Part shown: in pieces, positions 20,781 to 33,039 of the stretch | How the letters are laid out: each line of letters begins with the position of its first letter | Numbering within the stretch: position 1 is the first letter of the stretch | NCBI RefSeq assembly: GCF_021462225.1 | Contig: NC_061806.1 | Span: 3,343,234-3,407,233 of the forward strand | From: Girardinichthys multiradiatus | Taxonomy: Eukaryota > Chordata > Actinopteri > Cyprinodontiformes > Goodeidae | Reading direction: 5' to 3' | DNA: 64,000 nt | The notes under the pieces: model-generated | Databases searched by the model: none | What the model was told of the DNA's origin: nothing | Seen by the model: the letters and a program-made list of their open reading frames with translations, nothing else | Program-made: the position numbers and the translations under genes

Positions 20781-23120
20781 TTTTGTTGAACCTTAGGGCG
20801 CACGGCCAGTTTTCTAATTTCTGGCTAACACACCATGGCGTAACTACCATCCAATTTTGGAATCAAAGACATAATATTGTGTGATTAAAGCACAAGGCCA
20901 ACAGAAAATAGTTTTCTTATAAAATGATTTTAGTTTTTCTCTCCATTTGTCATATATTGGTGCAGTATACGTGCAGATCATGCATCTCTGACTTTTTGAT
21001 GCTGAATAATTTAGAAGAGAATAAGCTCTTCAACAACTCACATCCAAACGTTTGCTCACTGTCACTGATTGTCTCTTATCAGACATGTAAGTGAATCAGG
21101 GTGTGCACATATTCTCTATTTTAGGAGTGAATCTGTGTTTGCACCAGGTTTCACATATAAAAGTCACTCAAACACATTTAGCAGCACATGAAAATGCCTG
21201 GATGTCTTCTTTGAATTCTGTGCTTCAACATAACACTGACAAGCTAGTATTAGTTTGTTAATTAGCTGTAGCTGTGTCATAGCCCTGCTTGTTAAGCTGC
21301 TGTTTTTACAGGTAGACACGGGAACTCTCCGCTTGTTTTACAAAAAGTGTTAGCAGAAGAACAGTGATAGAGGGCGCTCTTCTGGTATCAAGGCCATGAT
21401 CTTTATTGTTTTTTGGGAAATAGTTTGCTGTCTCTTTGCAAAAGCAAACCTTGAGAAGAATACACTTCTACAACGCAACGGGAGGCGGAGGGGCAGTGCA
21501 ACTCTGCAAGTCTTGCTCAAACTGGCTTATTTCCTGTCATCTAGAGGAAGGTAGAACATATTGAATGATCAGCGGCAGCTTTTTTCAGACCATGTTATGT
21601 TGGCCCAGGCCATGAATAGACCATTGAGCTTAGATTTAAATAATTTTGGAACCTGGCAAAGACCAAAGAATTGTATTATGCCCTGATATATAAATCCTCT
21701 GAAATGAAATATGGTTCACATTCTTTTTATGCATAACAAAAGCCAGTGTCTGCAGTGGATCACCAAGCAGCTGGTGTCAATAGTCTCAGTTCCAGTAAAT
21801 AGACCAATCAGAGTAGCTGTTTTCTCTAGTTGTTCCCCACATTCAGTCCGACCTCCAGCAGGGAGTGTGTGCTTTCCTGTCCAACCCTACTGGAAGGTTC
21901 AGCCAGAGGCTAAGAGTTCAGGAGCTGCTGCAGCCATGCATTTTTCACTGCCTGCTCCAAAAAGCCAGAGTAGTTGTGGATGCTTGTCTGTCACCAGTTT
22001 TTCTGTGTCTGATACAGCTTTCTGTGTGTGTTAACATGCAGCGAAGTCAACTCAAGGTTTAATCACCCAGAAAATGGAAAAAGGCTCCCTTCACCTGATA
22101 TAGCCTATACAGGTACCCAATGACCATCCACACACACTCTTACGCAAGTCCACACACACAGGGTGCTGCAATGCATGCACACTTATGTGTCCCATCTGTC
22201 TGCAGGTGGCCACGCTGCCTTTTAGAAGCAGCCATCAGTTTTAAATAGGCAGTCCATCTTTATTGTTGCCCTGCCTCTCGTCAGCGTGGAACCACCCAGC
22301 TGTTACAAATGCACCAAGAGAATATCAGCAGCCAAAAGTATTTTTCCTCTAGATGTATGTTAAAGTGCCTGCACCACCTGGTGAAGGCTAAGGCACAATG
22401 CTGTTGTGCTCTGTTGGCCATACATCATAACCACCATATGTGCACACCCTGATTCACTTACATGTCTGATAAGAGACAATCAGTGACAGTGAGTAAACTT
22501 TTGGATGGGAGTTGTTGAAGAGCATGTTCTCTTCTAAATTATTCCACATCAAAAAGTCAGAGATGCATGATCTGCATGTATTCTGCACCAATATATGACA
22601 AATGGAGAGATAGGGCTGCACGGTGGCGCAGTTGGTAGCACTGTTGCCTTGCAGCAACAAGGTCCTGGGTTCAATTCCCAGCCAGGGGTCTTTCTGCATG
22701 GAGTTTGCATGTTCTCCCTGTGCATGCGTGGGTTCTCACCGGGTACTCCGGCTTCCTCCCACAGTCCAAAGACATGCCTGTTAGGTTAATTGGTAACTCT
22801 AAATTGCCCTTAGGTGAATGAGTGTGTGCATGGTTGTTTGTGTGTTGCCCTGCGATGGACTGGTGACCTGTCCAGGATGTACCCTGCCTCTTGCCCATAG
22901 ACTGCTGGAGATAGGCACCAGCTCCCCTGCAACCCATTATGGAATAAGCGGTAGAAAATGACTGGAGATAAATAATTTTATAAGAAAACGATTTTCTGTT
23001 GGCCTTGTGCTTTGTTCAGTTAATAGTATTTCTCTGATTCAAAGCTTTCACTGTAGTTACACCAAGGTGCGCTAGTCTAGAAATGAGAAAACTGGCCTTG
23101 TGCCCTAAGGTGCAACAAAA
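20781..23120. mobile_element. Non-autonomous element with about 330-bp terminal inverted repeats
   Basis: The left arm 20781-21112 and right arm 22436-23120 are inverted copies. Outer ends are TTTTGTTGAACCTTAGGGC on the left and its counterpart TTTTGTTGCACCTTAGGGC on the right. Inner ends share GTAAGTGAATCAGGGTGTGC. The right arm is longer only because a SINE sits in it (22613-22963). The 1.3-kb core has no transposase frame. AAAATGCAT occurs just outside both arms and may be a target duplication or part of the termini. Superfamily unknown. Confidence 0.75.
22613..22963 (+). mobile_element. tRNA-type SINE-like repeat
   Basis: It starts GGGCTGCACGGTGGCGCAG. A Pol III A-box match (TGGCGCAGTTGG, 22624-22635) and a B-box match (GGTTCAATTCC, 22668-22678) are correctly ordered. 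It ends AATAAGCGGTAGAAAATGAC. It interrupts the right arm of the inverted-repeat element: the left arm reads straight through this point, which dates the SINE as younger. GGAGA(GA)T on both sides is a possible target duplication. A 3'-end fragment is seen at about 55975-56080. Confidence 0.7.
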
Positions 23121-23499
23121 GAAAATGCATGACTGAAAATAAAATGTCATTGTGCTTTTTTAGTTCATTTTAATGTGTTTTCACCTGCACTTCATATAGC
23201 AAGTACGTTGGATCTTGGTGCGAAATGTCATGATGATTAAGACTTTTTCTTTTTGGTTAAGGTTCCAAAAAGAGTTTTTAATTTGGATTTTGTTTCAGTT
23301 TCCTGTTCTGCGTTTTATTTTTTGGGACCGTGGGACTCGTTCTGGTAAAGTTACTAAATATCTTAAACTTAAATGTTTGGACAATGTAAGACTACCACCT
23401 GAAAGGGGTTTGACTAATTAGGTAAAATGATTTATACTATTTTTAAATTAAAGGTTGTGAAAAAAAACTTACTTACTTCTGTAAGATAATATTGATGCT

Positions 23500-25450
23500 T
23501 TTTCTGTATTTCAGAGTAACAGTGGTACTTTATTCTGTCATTGTTGTTCTGGTCCTGTTCTGTTTTGTGGCTGAACCAAACCAGACAGTGATGGGTGAGC
23601 ACAGGACAGATGGGTGGGGGTGTAGATGATGACCGGCATCTCCTGAGGCATGTTGTAGTCCTTAATTGGCCGTAAAAAATTCAACCTCTGCTGGGCCTTC
23701 TTTTGAACAGTATCTATGTGAGAGGACCACCTCAGATCTACAGTTGATGCTGTGTTGTTGGGGACGGGGCGTTCACTTTGTCAGTGGACCAGCCTACCCA
23801 CAGATGTCATTGATCAGACAAATAACAGTGGTGTGATCTGTGACAGTCCTCTGAGGTGCAGTCATTTGCAGGTGAGGTGCAGGACTTAGATAGTCCTTTT
23901 GTGTAGGTCTAGGGTGTGGATGAGTTGGTGGAAGGTGTGAATGGCTGTTTTTCAAACCTGCTGTAGAAGCTGTTGGGCTCATCAGCCAGACAGGAGGTCA
24001 TCACAGTGTGGAGGGATTGGGCTTGTGTGTCTGGTGATGCTCTACAGGTTCCTCCACATTTAAGCAGTCATTTGCACAACCTGTTTTTCAGCTTCTCACT
24101 GTAGTTTTACCAATAAACTATTCTCCAAATTGTAACACCACAAATAGCAAGCTGAACTGCTGATACAGGATTAATCCATGCTTTCTTGTCGTTTACACCA
24201 CATTCTGACCCAACCGTCTGAATGTTGCAGCTAAAAAGACACTCCTTGGGGCAGGCCCCTTTTTACCTGTCTTTATTATGAAGATTTGGTGAGTCTGTGT
24301 GAATTGCAGCCTCAGTGTCCTGTTCTTAACTGGCAGAGATAGCACTTGGTTTGGTATTCTGCTTCTGTGGCACATCTGCTTAAAGGTCAGATGAGTTGTG
24401 CATTCACAGATGGTATTCTGCATACCTTGGTTGTAACCAGTAGCTATTTGAGGTGCTAGATGAATAACTGGCCTTCCCGTCAGTGTGTAACTGGCCTTAC
24501 TGTCTTCTCTGATCTCTGACATCAACAAGGTATTTTGGACCATTCCTCTAGTTATCACTAGCTCATAGCTGGCCAGAGATTGTTAGGTAATGTTTACCTG
24601 AGCATATTCATTATAAAAACTGAAATGATAATTATGTTAGGAACTCATGTAATTGCTATAGTATTGCTGAAAATTGCAACATTGCTTACAATCAAACAAC
24701 CTTTTCCTGACACTTCTTTCTTTTTCATCATCTCAGTGTCCACAGCACTCTTCTTGAGCTTCAACACCTCAGCTCTTAAAAATTTACATCAGGTCTGAGT
24801 ATCAAGTGTGCATGCACTCTTTGGAGCATGTAAATGAGCCTGTTGCCTATATGATGTGCTGCTGGTACGCAAACTGTAGAGGATACATGAACACATTCAA
24901 CATGGTTTGATGTTAGCAAGGACTAGTCTCTAGGGTCCTTATGATGTGTGTGGTGAGAGCCACAAGCCTTTTGTCCTTATGGTTTTAGGACGTTTGTAAT
25001 TGAGTACAGAAGCCATGCAGGATGTTCTCCACAAAGTGAGAATCCTCTGCAGATGCAGGCTCAGGTTATACAGATCTATGAGAATCTCACACAACAGATT
25101 GGAGCAGATCCTGAGCAGATTTCTGACCTCTAAAGAGTGCAGTGGTATGGCAGTAGCAAAAAGACTGAGATCAGGCTGTCAGATCTGTTGAAGAACAAAT
25201 TGAGATAATCTGCATATCTCTGGTCACTATCAGGCAGCACTCCTCTCTTCTTCTCCAGTGCCATGATCTGTCATACGCCATCCCACACCTGTTTCATCTC
25301 AACCTGCTGCATCTGCTCCTCAATTCTGAATTTATAAGTCTGTTTTCTCCTCTTCTTGAATTTCACTTTCAATTTCTTCTGCAGTGATTTGACCTTGTCC
25401 CTTCACACCCTTTCTGAAGGCTCTTTTTTTCATGTTCACCAGTACGTTTA
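23500..25450 (-). pseudogene. Rex1/jockey-like LINE remnant, rearranged
   Basis: On the minus strand near 25430-25240 a segment like KRAFRKGVKGQ with EEIESEIQEEEK is readable. Near 23990-23930 comes ADEPNSFYSRFEKQPF and near 23740-23620 DLRWSSHIDTVQKKAQQRL. These are successive pieces of a LINE ORF2 (pre-RT, RT entry, post-RT). The reverse transcriptase core is missing, frames are broken, and a Tc1-like fragment sits in the middle. The clade assignment is tentative. Confidence 0.55.
24193..24558 (-). pseudogene. Tc1-like transposase fragment (DNA-binding region)
   Basis: An open 121-codon stretch with the order HLAPQIATGYNQGMQNTICE, HLTFKQMCHRSRIPNQ and LRLQFTQTHQ. This resembles the helix-turn-helix to pre-catalytic part of a fish Tc1 transposase. 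It ends before the first catalytic Asp. The open frame looks fortuitous survival. It lies inside the LINE debris. Confidence 0.6.
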
Positions 25451-26842
25451 TGTTGTTGGTCAATCACGGCTTGTTGTTTGGGAAGAACCAGATTTCTATA
25501 CTGGGTAAACAATTGTCAACACCGAAGTTGATATACTCTGTAACACATTTGTGACACATCATTTGTCTTTCACAGCCGGGTGAATAGAGTAAGAGGCACC
25601 ATATTGTGATTGGTGCAGCAGAGTGGATTCATATGCATCCCTCACATTTGCATATAAAAGGTTCATAGTCCTGCTTCCCCTTGTAGCTCCATCCACTAAC
25701 AGAAAGTCAGCAGTGTGTTAGAGAGAGAGAGAGAGACATTGTTAAAAATGTTTCCCTGTATCTTGCTTGTAGTCTGGCAACATTAGAGTTAGTGACGTCA
25801 CACGCTGCTTCAGTCTCTGGTGCTGGTGGGATGTAAACACTAATAGCAACAACTGTAGTGAATTCTCTCAGTAGATAGTACAGTTTCATAAAGACTACTA
25901 GTTGTTCATTATCCTTGGTGCAAGTCGGCCCTTGACAGTGAAATGTTTGGTGTTACACCAGCATCAGCGCATGCCCCTTCCCCCTCTCTCTATGGTGTCC
26001 CTGTCTGCCTGGACAGTAACAAGAAAACTGTAGTCTTCTCTGGTTGCCTGTGAAATAAACTGAAGAGCAGGAAAAACTTTAAAACAATAAATAGTCCAAT
26101 GCCTCTAATGGTTGTAATGGTTAAATTGTTCCAGTAATCTAAATGATCAGAACTTGAATACAATTAGTGAGAGACAAAAAAAGAAAACGACATAAAATCT
26201 AAATGGAGCTGCATGTAACAAGCTGCCATGTACTCTTCATTTCTTTCTTGATTCTGTTTAATAAAGATTGTGATAATAATTATAACATTGGGACATTTTT
26301 ACCTTGTTTGGCTATGAATATATATAATTAAGTTTTGAAGAATAAGCACAAAGAACTTCTCTTTAAGTCACCCTAACAGTTATCACTAAACCTTTTACTT
26401 TTAACCAAAACTACAAAACAAAACGCAATCAGCAGAAGCATAATAACTCTCAATGCAGCAATATAACAATCAAACGAGTGTATGTATGTTTGTGTGTAAC
26501 TGTGATTGCTTGTTGAAGCATGCAGTTCCTCAGGATCAAAGTCCAGGTAGACTGGCTGGAGCTGAATGGACTAGGGCAGCACTCCGTCTGTGATTCCAGG
26601 GCTGCAGGGAAACGGTACATCGAAAGGAGAAAGGGCCAGAGTTTCTCTTTTGAAGGTCTGGGTTTAAATCTTCCTTCTGCTGGACCGCTGGTTACACAAA
26701 CCAGCTGGTCTCTGGTTAGAATCCACAGTTCTTTAAAGAGGGGGAAATGTTTAAATTGGCCAGCAAGTTCAGGACAGATATCTAGCTAAAGTTCTGCAAT
26801 GCAGTGTGGTCCTTAAGGTGACCAAGAATTTCTGGAAATTGG

Positions 26843-27090
26843 TAAATGGACTGAACTTATATGGTGCTTTTCCAGTCACACAGACCGCTCAAAGCGCTTT
26901 ACACTAGAGCCACATTCACCCAATCGCACTCACTAACACTCACACATTCATACACCGATACGCAGATCGGTAGGCAACTTGAGGTCACGTGCCTTGCCCA
27001 GGGGCACATTGACATATGGCAGGAGGAAGCTGGAATCGAACCCACAACCTGCAAGACAACTACTCTTCCTACTGAGCCACAGTCGCCTCT
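26843..27090 (+). repeat. Teleost interspersed repeat copy (GTAAATGGA… family)
   Basis: The best copy of this repeat in the window: GGTAAATGGACTGAACTTAT, CGCTCAAAGCGCTTTACACT, CTTGCCCAGGGGCACATTG, GGCAGGAGGAAGCTGGAATC, ACTGAGCCACAGTCGCC. The frames through it are not coding. Confidence 0.7.
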
Positions 27091-27501
27091 CAATTCCTGT
27101 CTCTTTGCCATATTTGTATAGCTTTTTGACATCACCGGGGATCCTTTCTTTCCTAGAAAGTCACTCGGCTAACAGCCTTACTTCACACTCAGGTGTAAAA
27201 TGCAGTAAATTCTGGGATATGATAGGCATGTGAAGTTAAACACAGTCCTTTGTTTGTTCATGTGGTTGATTCTCAACTGTAACAAAGTAAATGTGGCTCT
27301 AAATCTGCATAACACTACAATGTGATGCAAAACACACAGGTTTCTGCTACAGGTGGAGCTACACTCCTGCCCCAGGAGGTTCTAGGGTTGGAGGGGTGAA
27401 GAGATGACATTTTAACATTCTAAATAGCAAGAAATCTAAAAATCACAATTTCTTTCCCAGCACAAATACGTTGTCAACGTTTTTTAAAGATTCTGTAATT
27501 A

Positions 27502-28260
27502 CAGGTGCATTTGAAAAATTTTTTATATCGTTAAATAGTTGCATCGATGTCGTTTGACATTGAGGTGATCAGCCTGTGGTTCTGCTGAGGTGTAATGGAA
27601 GCCTGTGTTGCTTTGATAGCAGCTTTCAGGTCATCTGCATTGTTGGGTCTGGTGTTTCTCATTTACCTCTTGGCAATACTACAGTACATAGAGCCAGTTT
27701 GCTGACCAATCAGTAACACCATGGTCATTGAACCAGCTTTTGGTACCATTGGCAGTGTGGGCCGCTATGTCCTGCTGGAAAATGAAATCAACATTTCCAT
27801 AAAACTTGTCAGCAGAAGGAAGCATGATGTACTTTAAAATGTTCTGGTAGATGGCTACGTTGAATGTGGACTTTAGATAACCCATTGGTGCAGAACCAGC
27901 AGATGACATGGATCCCCAAATCATCACTGACTGTGGAAACGTCTCACTGGACTTCGAGCAAAGTGGATTATGTGCCACTCCTCTCTTCATCCAGACTCTG
28001 GGACCTGGATTTCCAAATGAAATGCAAACTTTTCTTTCATCTAAATAGATTTTTTGACGAGAACTTTGGACCACTGAACAACAGTCCAGTCCCTTTTCTC
28101 CTTAACCCAGGTAAGACGCTTGTAGCCCATGCGTGGAATTGGTATGTGCATAGTGGCTTTTGATGCGCTGACTCCAACCTAAGCCCACTCCTTGTGAAGC
28201 TCACCTAAATTCCTTAGTTTGTTCTTTTCCTTTGCCAAACACAATTTTATTCTACTCAAC
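27502..28260 (-). pseudogene. Degraded Tc1-like element
   Basis: The left end CAGGTGCATTTGAAAAATTTT after TA (27500-27501) resembles the common fish Tc1 terminus CAGGTGCATCTCAATAAATT. On the minus strand a frame at 28074-27679 reads KVCISFGNPGPRVW, SVMIWGSMSSAGSAP and MLPSADKFYGNVDFIFQQD, the catalytic core. The region beyond the second Asp is frameshifted. The N-terminal coding region is degraded near 28100-28200 and the right terminus is not found. Confidence 0.65.
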
Positions 28261-29159
28261 TTTCTATGGAAATCTTTGGATACAACACTGTAAACAATCA
28301 GCTTCAGACTGTCTTCTGGACATCTGTCAAGTTAGGAGTTTTCCCCATGTTTGTGTAACCTATTGAACCAGACTAAGAGACCCCATGTTCCTTTGTCACT
28401 GGTTCTATTTAGCCCTGGTCCACTTCACTTGGCCTGCTTTGAGAGCGTTTCCTTTCCTTTTTTTTCTGCCCTTGTACCTAGTTTTTGGTCCCTGCACCTG
28501 AGCAAGTACGGGGCTACATGGGGCATGAACATACTGCAGTTTACTGATTGGCCATGAAACCAAAAGAAATTAGAACGTTTTCCAAGAGGTAGTACAGGCA
28601 AAAGCTAATAAAACTCAAGAGTGAATATAAAATTAAGGGCCACAATGGCCGGAGCGGGTCAAACTGAAATATAATTTTACTATTTACAAATCATAAACCA
28701 GCCTGGAGGCTGAAAGAGAAGAAAATGGACACATCAGCTTTCTGAATTACATGCAGGTAGGTGGCGCTGTTTTTAATAACATCATAAACCAGCTGATTAC
28801 ACAAAAAATCAGCTGTTTAGATGCAAAAACATTTCCCCCAAAACATACAAAACAGTACCACTATTAAACTGCATGTTTGGTTCGGAAATGTATTAACGGT
28901 CCTTAAGTGAACCAGTGTATTCAGGAGGAGGGAACAGGCAGAGAGCAGCTGGCATTAATCAGACTGCCTTCATCGGATAAAATGGGAGGAAGTCTCCGCT
29001 GAATCCGTGGAGCAGAAATATCCATCATATTCATTCATCCATACAATTAGAAAACAAAAACTCATTGTGATTAAAACGTATTTTCAAAGAGTGACCTGGC
29101 CAAGACAGCAACGTTGAACATACAGCAAAACCAAAAACAAGACCAAGTATACAAACACT

Positions 29160-29900
29160 TAAACAACAGTTTCACAATTCAAGAGTACCCTTGAGATATC
29201 ACAATGCCTCTGTCCTAAAACTGACTTAAATTAATCTAAAGTTAAAAAAAGAAGAAAGTTTTAAATCCTTTTATATGTTTTTCCAGGTAGCAGGAGCAGA
29301 ATATGTAAAGGCCTTTTTACCCAGTTCAGTTCTGACTTTAAGGACCTGCATCAAGATGATGTCCTGGGAGCACAGATCATAAATGTTTAATTTCCTATGC
29401 AGAGATTAGCATAAATATATAGGAAGAAGCTCAAGAATGCATTTTTAGTTAAGAAACACCCAGTGAGAGAGTCTGCAGACTGTTAGAGATGAACAATTTG
29501 CTGTAGCATACAAGTACAGTGATGTACATGATAGCTGCAGTCATAAAACGCAGAGCACAATGATATACCGTATCCAATTTTTTCAAATACTGGGCTGAAG
29601 TGTTCATGAAAAACAGATCTCCATAATCCATCAGGGGGAGAAAGGTTGAATTGATCAAGAAACCCAATTTAAGATCCCACTGAATCAGTTTATCAACATA
29701 AGGTTTAAAAGATTCTTTTTCATCAATTAAAATACCTAAATATTAGCAGAGTCTGACAATTTAAATTTCTACCTCTTGACCCCATTGATTTATCTGCATT
29801 TAAAACCAGCTTAAGCCTAATAAGACAGGCCTGAACAGGGTCAACTGCAGACTGCAGAAGTTTAAGTGATTGAGAGACTGAGAAAGAACTGAATAGACTA
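29160..29900 (-). pseudogene. LINE reverse transcriptase 3' remnant (L2-like)
   Basis: Minus-strand translation near 29740-29460 gives YLGILIDEKESFKPYVDKL and FLPLMDYGDLFFMN, the post-catalytic thumb region of fish LINE reverse transcriptases. The YADD core is missing. The 29160-29440 part looks like the element's 3' untranslated region. Confidence 0.55.
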
Positions 29901-30864
29901 TTTATTGGTATGCTTATTTACTTCAGAGGTGTTCAAAATGTGTTTTTGAAAATAGTGGGTAAATACATTTTAAGCTGCGTTTTAAAGAACCCCTGTTCTG
30001 TGTAGAACTTTCCCATTTAGGTTTGATCAGGCGTGAAGTTCTGAGAGTAGATGCCAAGCTCAGCATCATTAGTATCTATTGTAATGACAGTTCTGAACTG
30101 TTTAATTGAGCTCAGGTTGAACAAACAGCCAAAGTCCAACAAGCTGGTTTCAGCTGCCTTATATATTAATCTTACACACAAGGAAGGATCTATTTCTATA
30201 TCTATGCTTGTTAACCAATACCACACAGAGTCACTGGTTCAAGTTATTTTATCTCAGGATTTGTATCAAAAATGGATACAATAAACTGTCAAGTTTAAAA
30301 CCCTCAACTTCATATTCAGGATTTACAATGATGGTTTCTTTCGTCAGATGAAGTAACATGCTTTCAATAATTAGAGCTTAGCCAGACCTGAAATATTGAA
30401 ATATTGTGGCATTTTAATACTACAATAACTTGTATCTGGACATTACAATGAACTGATACTTTCTCTCTGTGTAAATCTGCAGAATTGTTGTAACCAATTT
30501 GGTTCTATTTATATTTATACTTATATTTACTACTTATACTTACACATGGTGTCATGTGCGAGGTATTTAGAAGTTCATACATAAAATTATGTAGTGCTCA
30601 ATGGTTAAGACTTGCATAGTGTTTGAGTTAAATTGACTTGAACCCTTCAAGTCAAATCTGTTGTTTAGATGTAGGTAATCTAAAACATACTTAATCCGAG
30701 TAGTTTAACCATAACAGTCTTTTTTATGTCTTTACATAAAATGTAAGATGAATCAGGACAAGAGTAAATTGGAATAACTCAGCCAGTCTATCAGGACCAA
30801 ATCACAAATTAACTGTAAAGTTGTCATAACAACTGTTGCACAATGCACGTTTCTTGTTTTATGA

Positions 30865-31209
<345 letters not shown>

Positions 31210-31337
31210 TAGCTGACATAATATAGATATGAAGAGCTTAAGAATTGTGTTGCATAATTTTTACCATAGATAGTTTTTGTGAAAGCTACCTGCATGATCA
31301 TATTATCAAGTGACAATTGTAAATGACCCTCAATTTA

Positions 31338-31340
<3 letters not shown>

Positions 31341-31374
<34 letters not shown>
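31341..31374. repeat. (TG)n microsatellite
   Basis: 34 bp of perfect TG repeats, 200 bp after rarb exon 2. Confidence 0.95.
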
Positions 31375-31375
<1 letters not shown>

Positions 31376-31779
31376 ATGTACATGCGCGTGCATGGAGGTG
31401 TGTGAATGCAAACTTGTTTTTTGTATGATCTTTTGAAATTTCCCCATGTACACTATGGTATAGTATGCTTAGGCTTGGGAAAAGAAATTCAGATCTTTGA
31501 ATGCTAGGGTTTTATATTTCAAAAAGGGATGTGCCCAAGTTTTTAAAAATGTATGTAAATAGTGTGAAGTGTGATAGAGCTGAAGATTTTATGGACTATG
31601 ACATAATACAGCTGTAAGCAGATATTACATACACTGTATAAAAAGATATATATCTTTATTTCCAAATGTCTGACAATAAATCAGACTAAAACTTTTTAAC
31701 CAACTAAATGTTGGTTAAAACGTTTATCTAAGAAAACCTTACAATGTGTCGTTGACTTTGCAGCAATCCCTCATACTAA

Positions 31780-31880
31780 GTATGCATGTACTTACAATGG
31801 AAAGAAAAACTTCCCTTTAACAGGAAGAAACCTCCAGCAGAACCAGAACCTGGCTCAGTGTGAGTGGCCTTCTGCCACAA
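31780..31880 (-). repeat. Fragment of the L2-type tail repeat
   Basis: AACAGGAAGAAACCTCCAGC and AGAACCTGGCTCAGTGTGAG match the inverted complement of 18395-18440 and the block near 61770-61820. Confidence 0.65.
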
Positions 31881-31984
31881 CTTATGTTAGTATGTCATTT
31901 AAGATTACGTAATATATTTCTATTTTTAGAATTTACATGCATATCTTTCATATTTGGTAGAATAACTGTCAAGTTATAAAACAT

Positions 31985-32400
31985 TTTCAGAGGTTTTGGG
32001 TTTCCTACCACCTGATGTTTGGCCCATTTCTCCTTGCAGAACTGGTGCAACAGGGTCAGGTTTGTAGACCTCCTTGCTCACACACATTTTTCATCTCTGC
32101 CCAAACATTTTCTCTTGGACTGAGATCAGGGCATTGTGATGCCCCCCCCCCAAAACTTTGACTTTGTTGGTCTTAGGCCTCTTTGTAACTAATTTGGTGG
32201 TTTGCTTAAGAACGTTATCCATTTGAAGACCCAAACTCTGTCTTCCTGGCTGATGTCTTAAGGACTTACTCAATATTTCCAAACAATGTTCTTTCTTCAT
32301 GATGCCATGTATTTTCTCAGATGCACCAGTTCATCCTGCAGCAAAACACCTCCACAAGATGATGTTGGAAAAATCCAAAACTTACAGAAGACTGACTCGG
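31985..32400 (-). pseudogene. Tc1-like transposase 3' remnant
   Basis: The minus strand near 32300-32100 reads LGLQMDNVLKQTTKLVTK and TNKVKVLGG, a decayed form of the region around the second catalytic Asp of fish Tc1 elements. No termini were recognised and the frame is broken beyond it. Confidence 0.55.
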
Positions 32401-33039
32401 GACTAATTTAGGAGAACTAAGAATGCATGGAAGAATAGCAAAGGATCTAACAAGGAATGAGAGAAAACTAGGCCCATATTCACAAAAAATCCTAAGACTA
32501 AAAGTAGCTCCTAGTGACGTCATTCTAAGAAAAAAAAGATTTTTCTTTTACCTCAGTAATTTTACCTCAATCAAACAATCATACAAATATTAAAATCGAG
32601 ATAAGACAAACTTTATTATCCCTCTAGGGGGGAATTAAATAGTTTCAGCAGAAGGACAGATTCAAGGCACACCTCTAGTACGGTAATATTAGGAAGGATA
32701 AGTAAATAATAATAACAATAATGGATAACCATAAATAAAAAGTCAACAAAATTACAAACAATATAGTACAGAATAATTTAAATATTTACAGAATGTAAAA
32801 TGCTTTCAAAAATAACAATTTGGCAAAAATGGGAAAAACCCAAAAAAACATATATACATAAATAAGCTCTAGATAAGTACAATAAGCTAAGCAATATATA
32901 CATAATGTATAAGGAAATGAGGTGAAAAAGTGTTTGTTGTACAGTACATGATACCAGCAGCCTAAGCCTAAATGGCAATCTACAACACTTCCTCATCTGT
33001 GAAGAAGGTTGATGGCCTGCAATCACTTCTCTAGCTTCT

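Noticed and set aside
22613..22690. tRNA gene
   Set aside because: A and B boxes are present but no cloverleaf or anticodon stem is evident, and the sequence continues as a 350-bp interspersed repeat.
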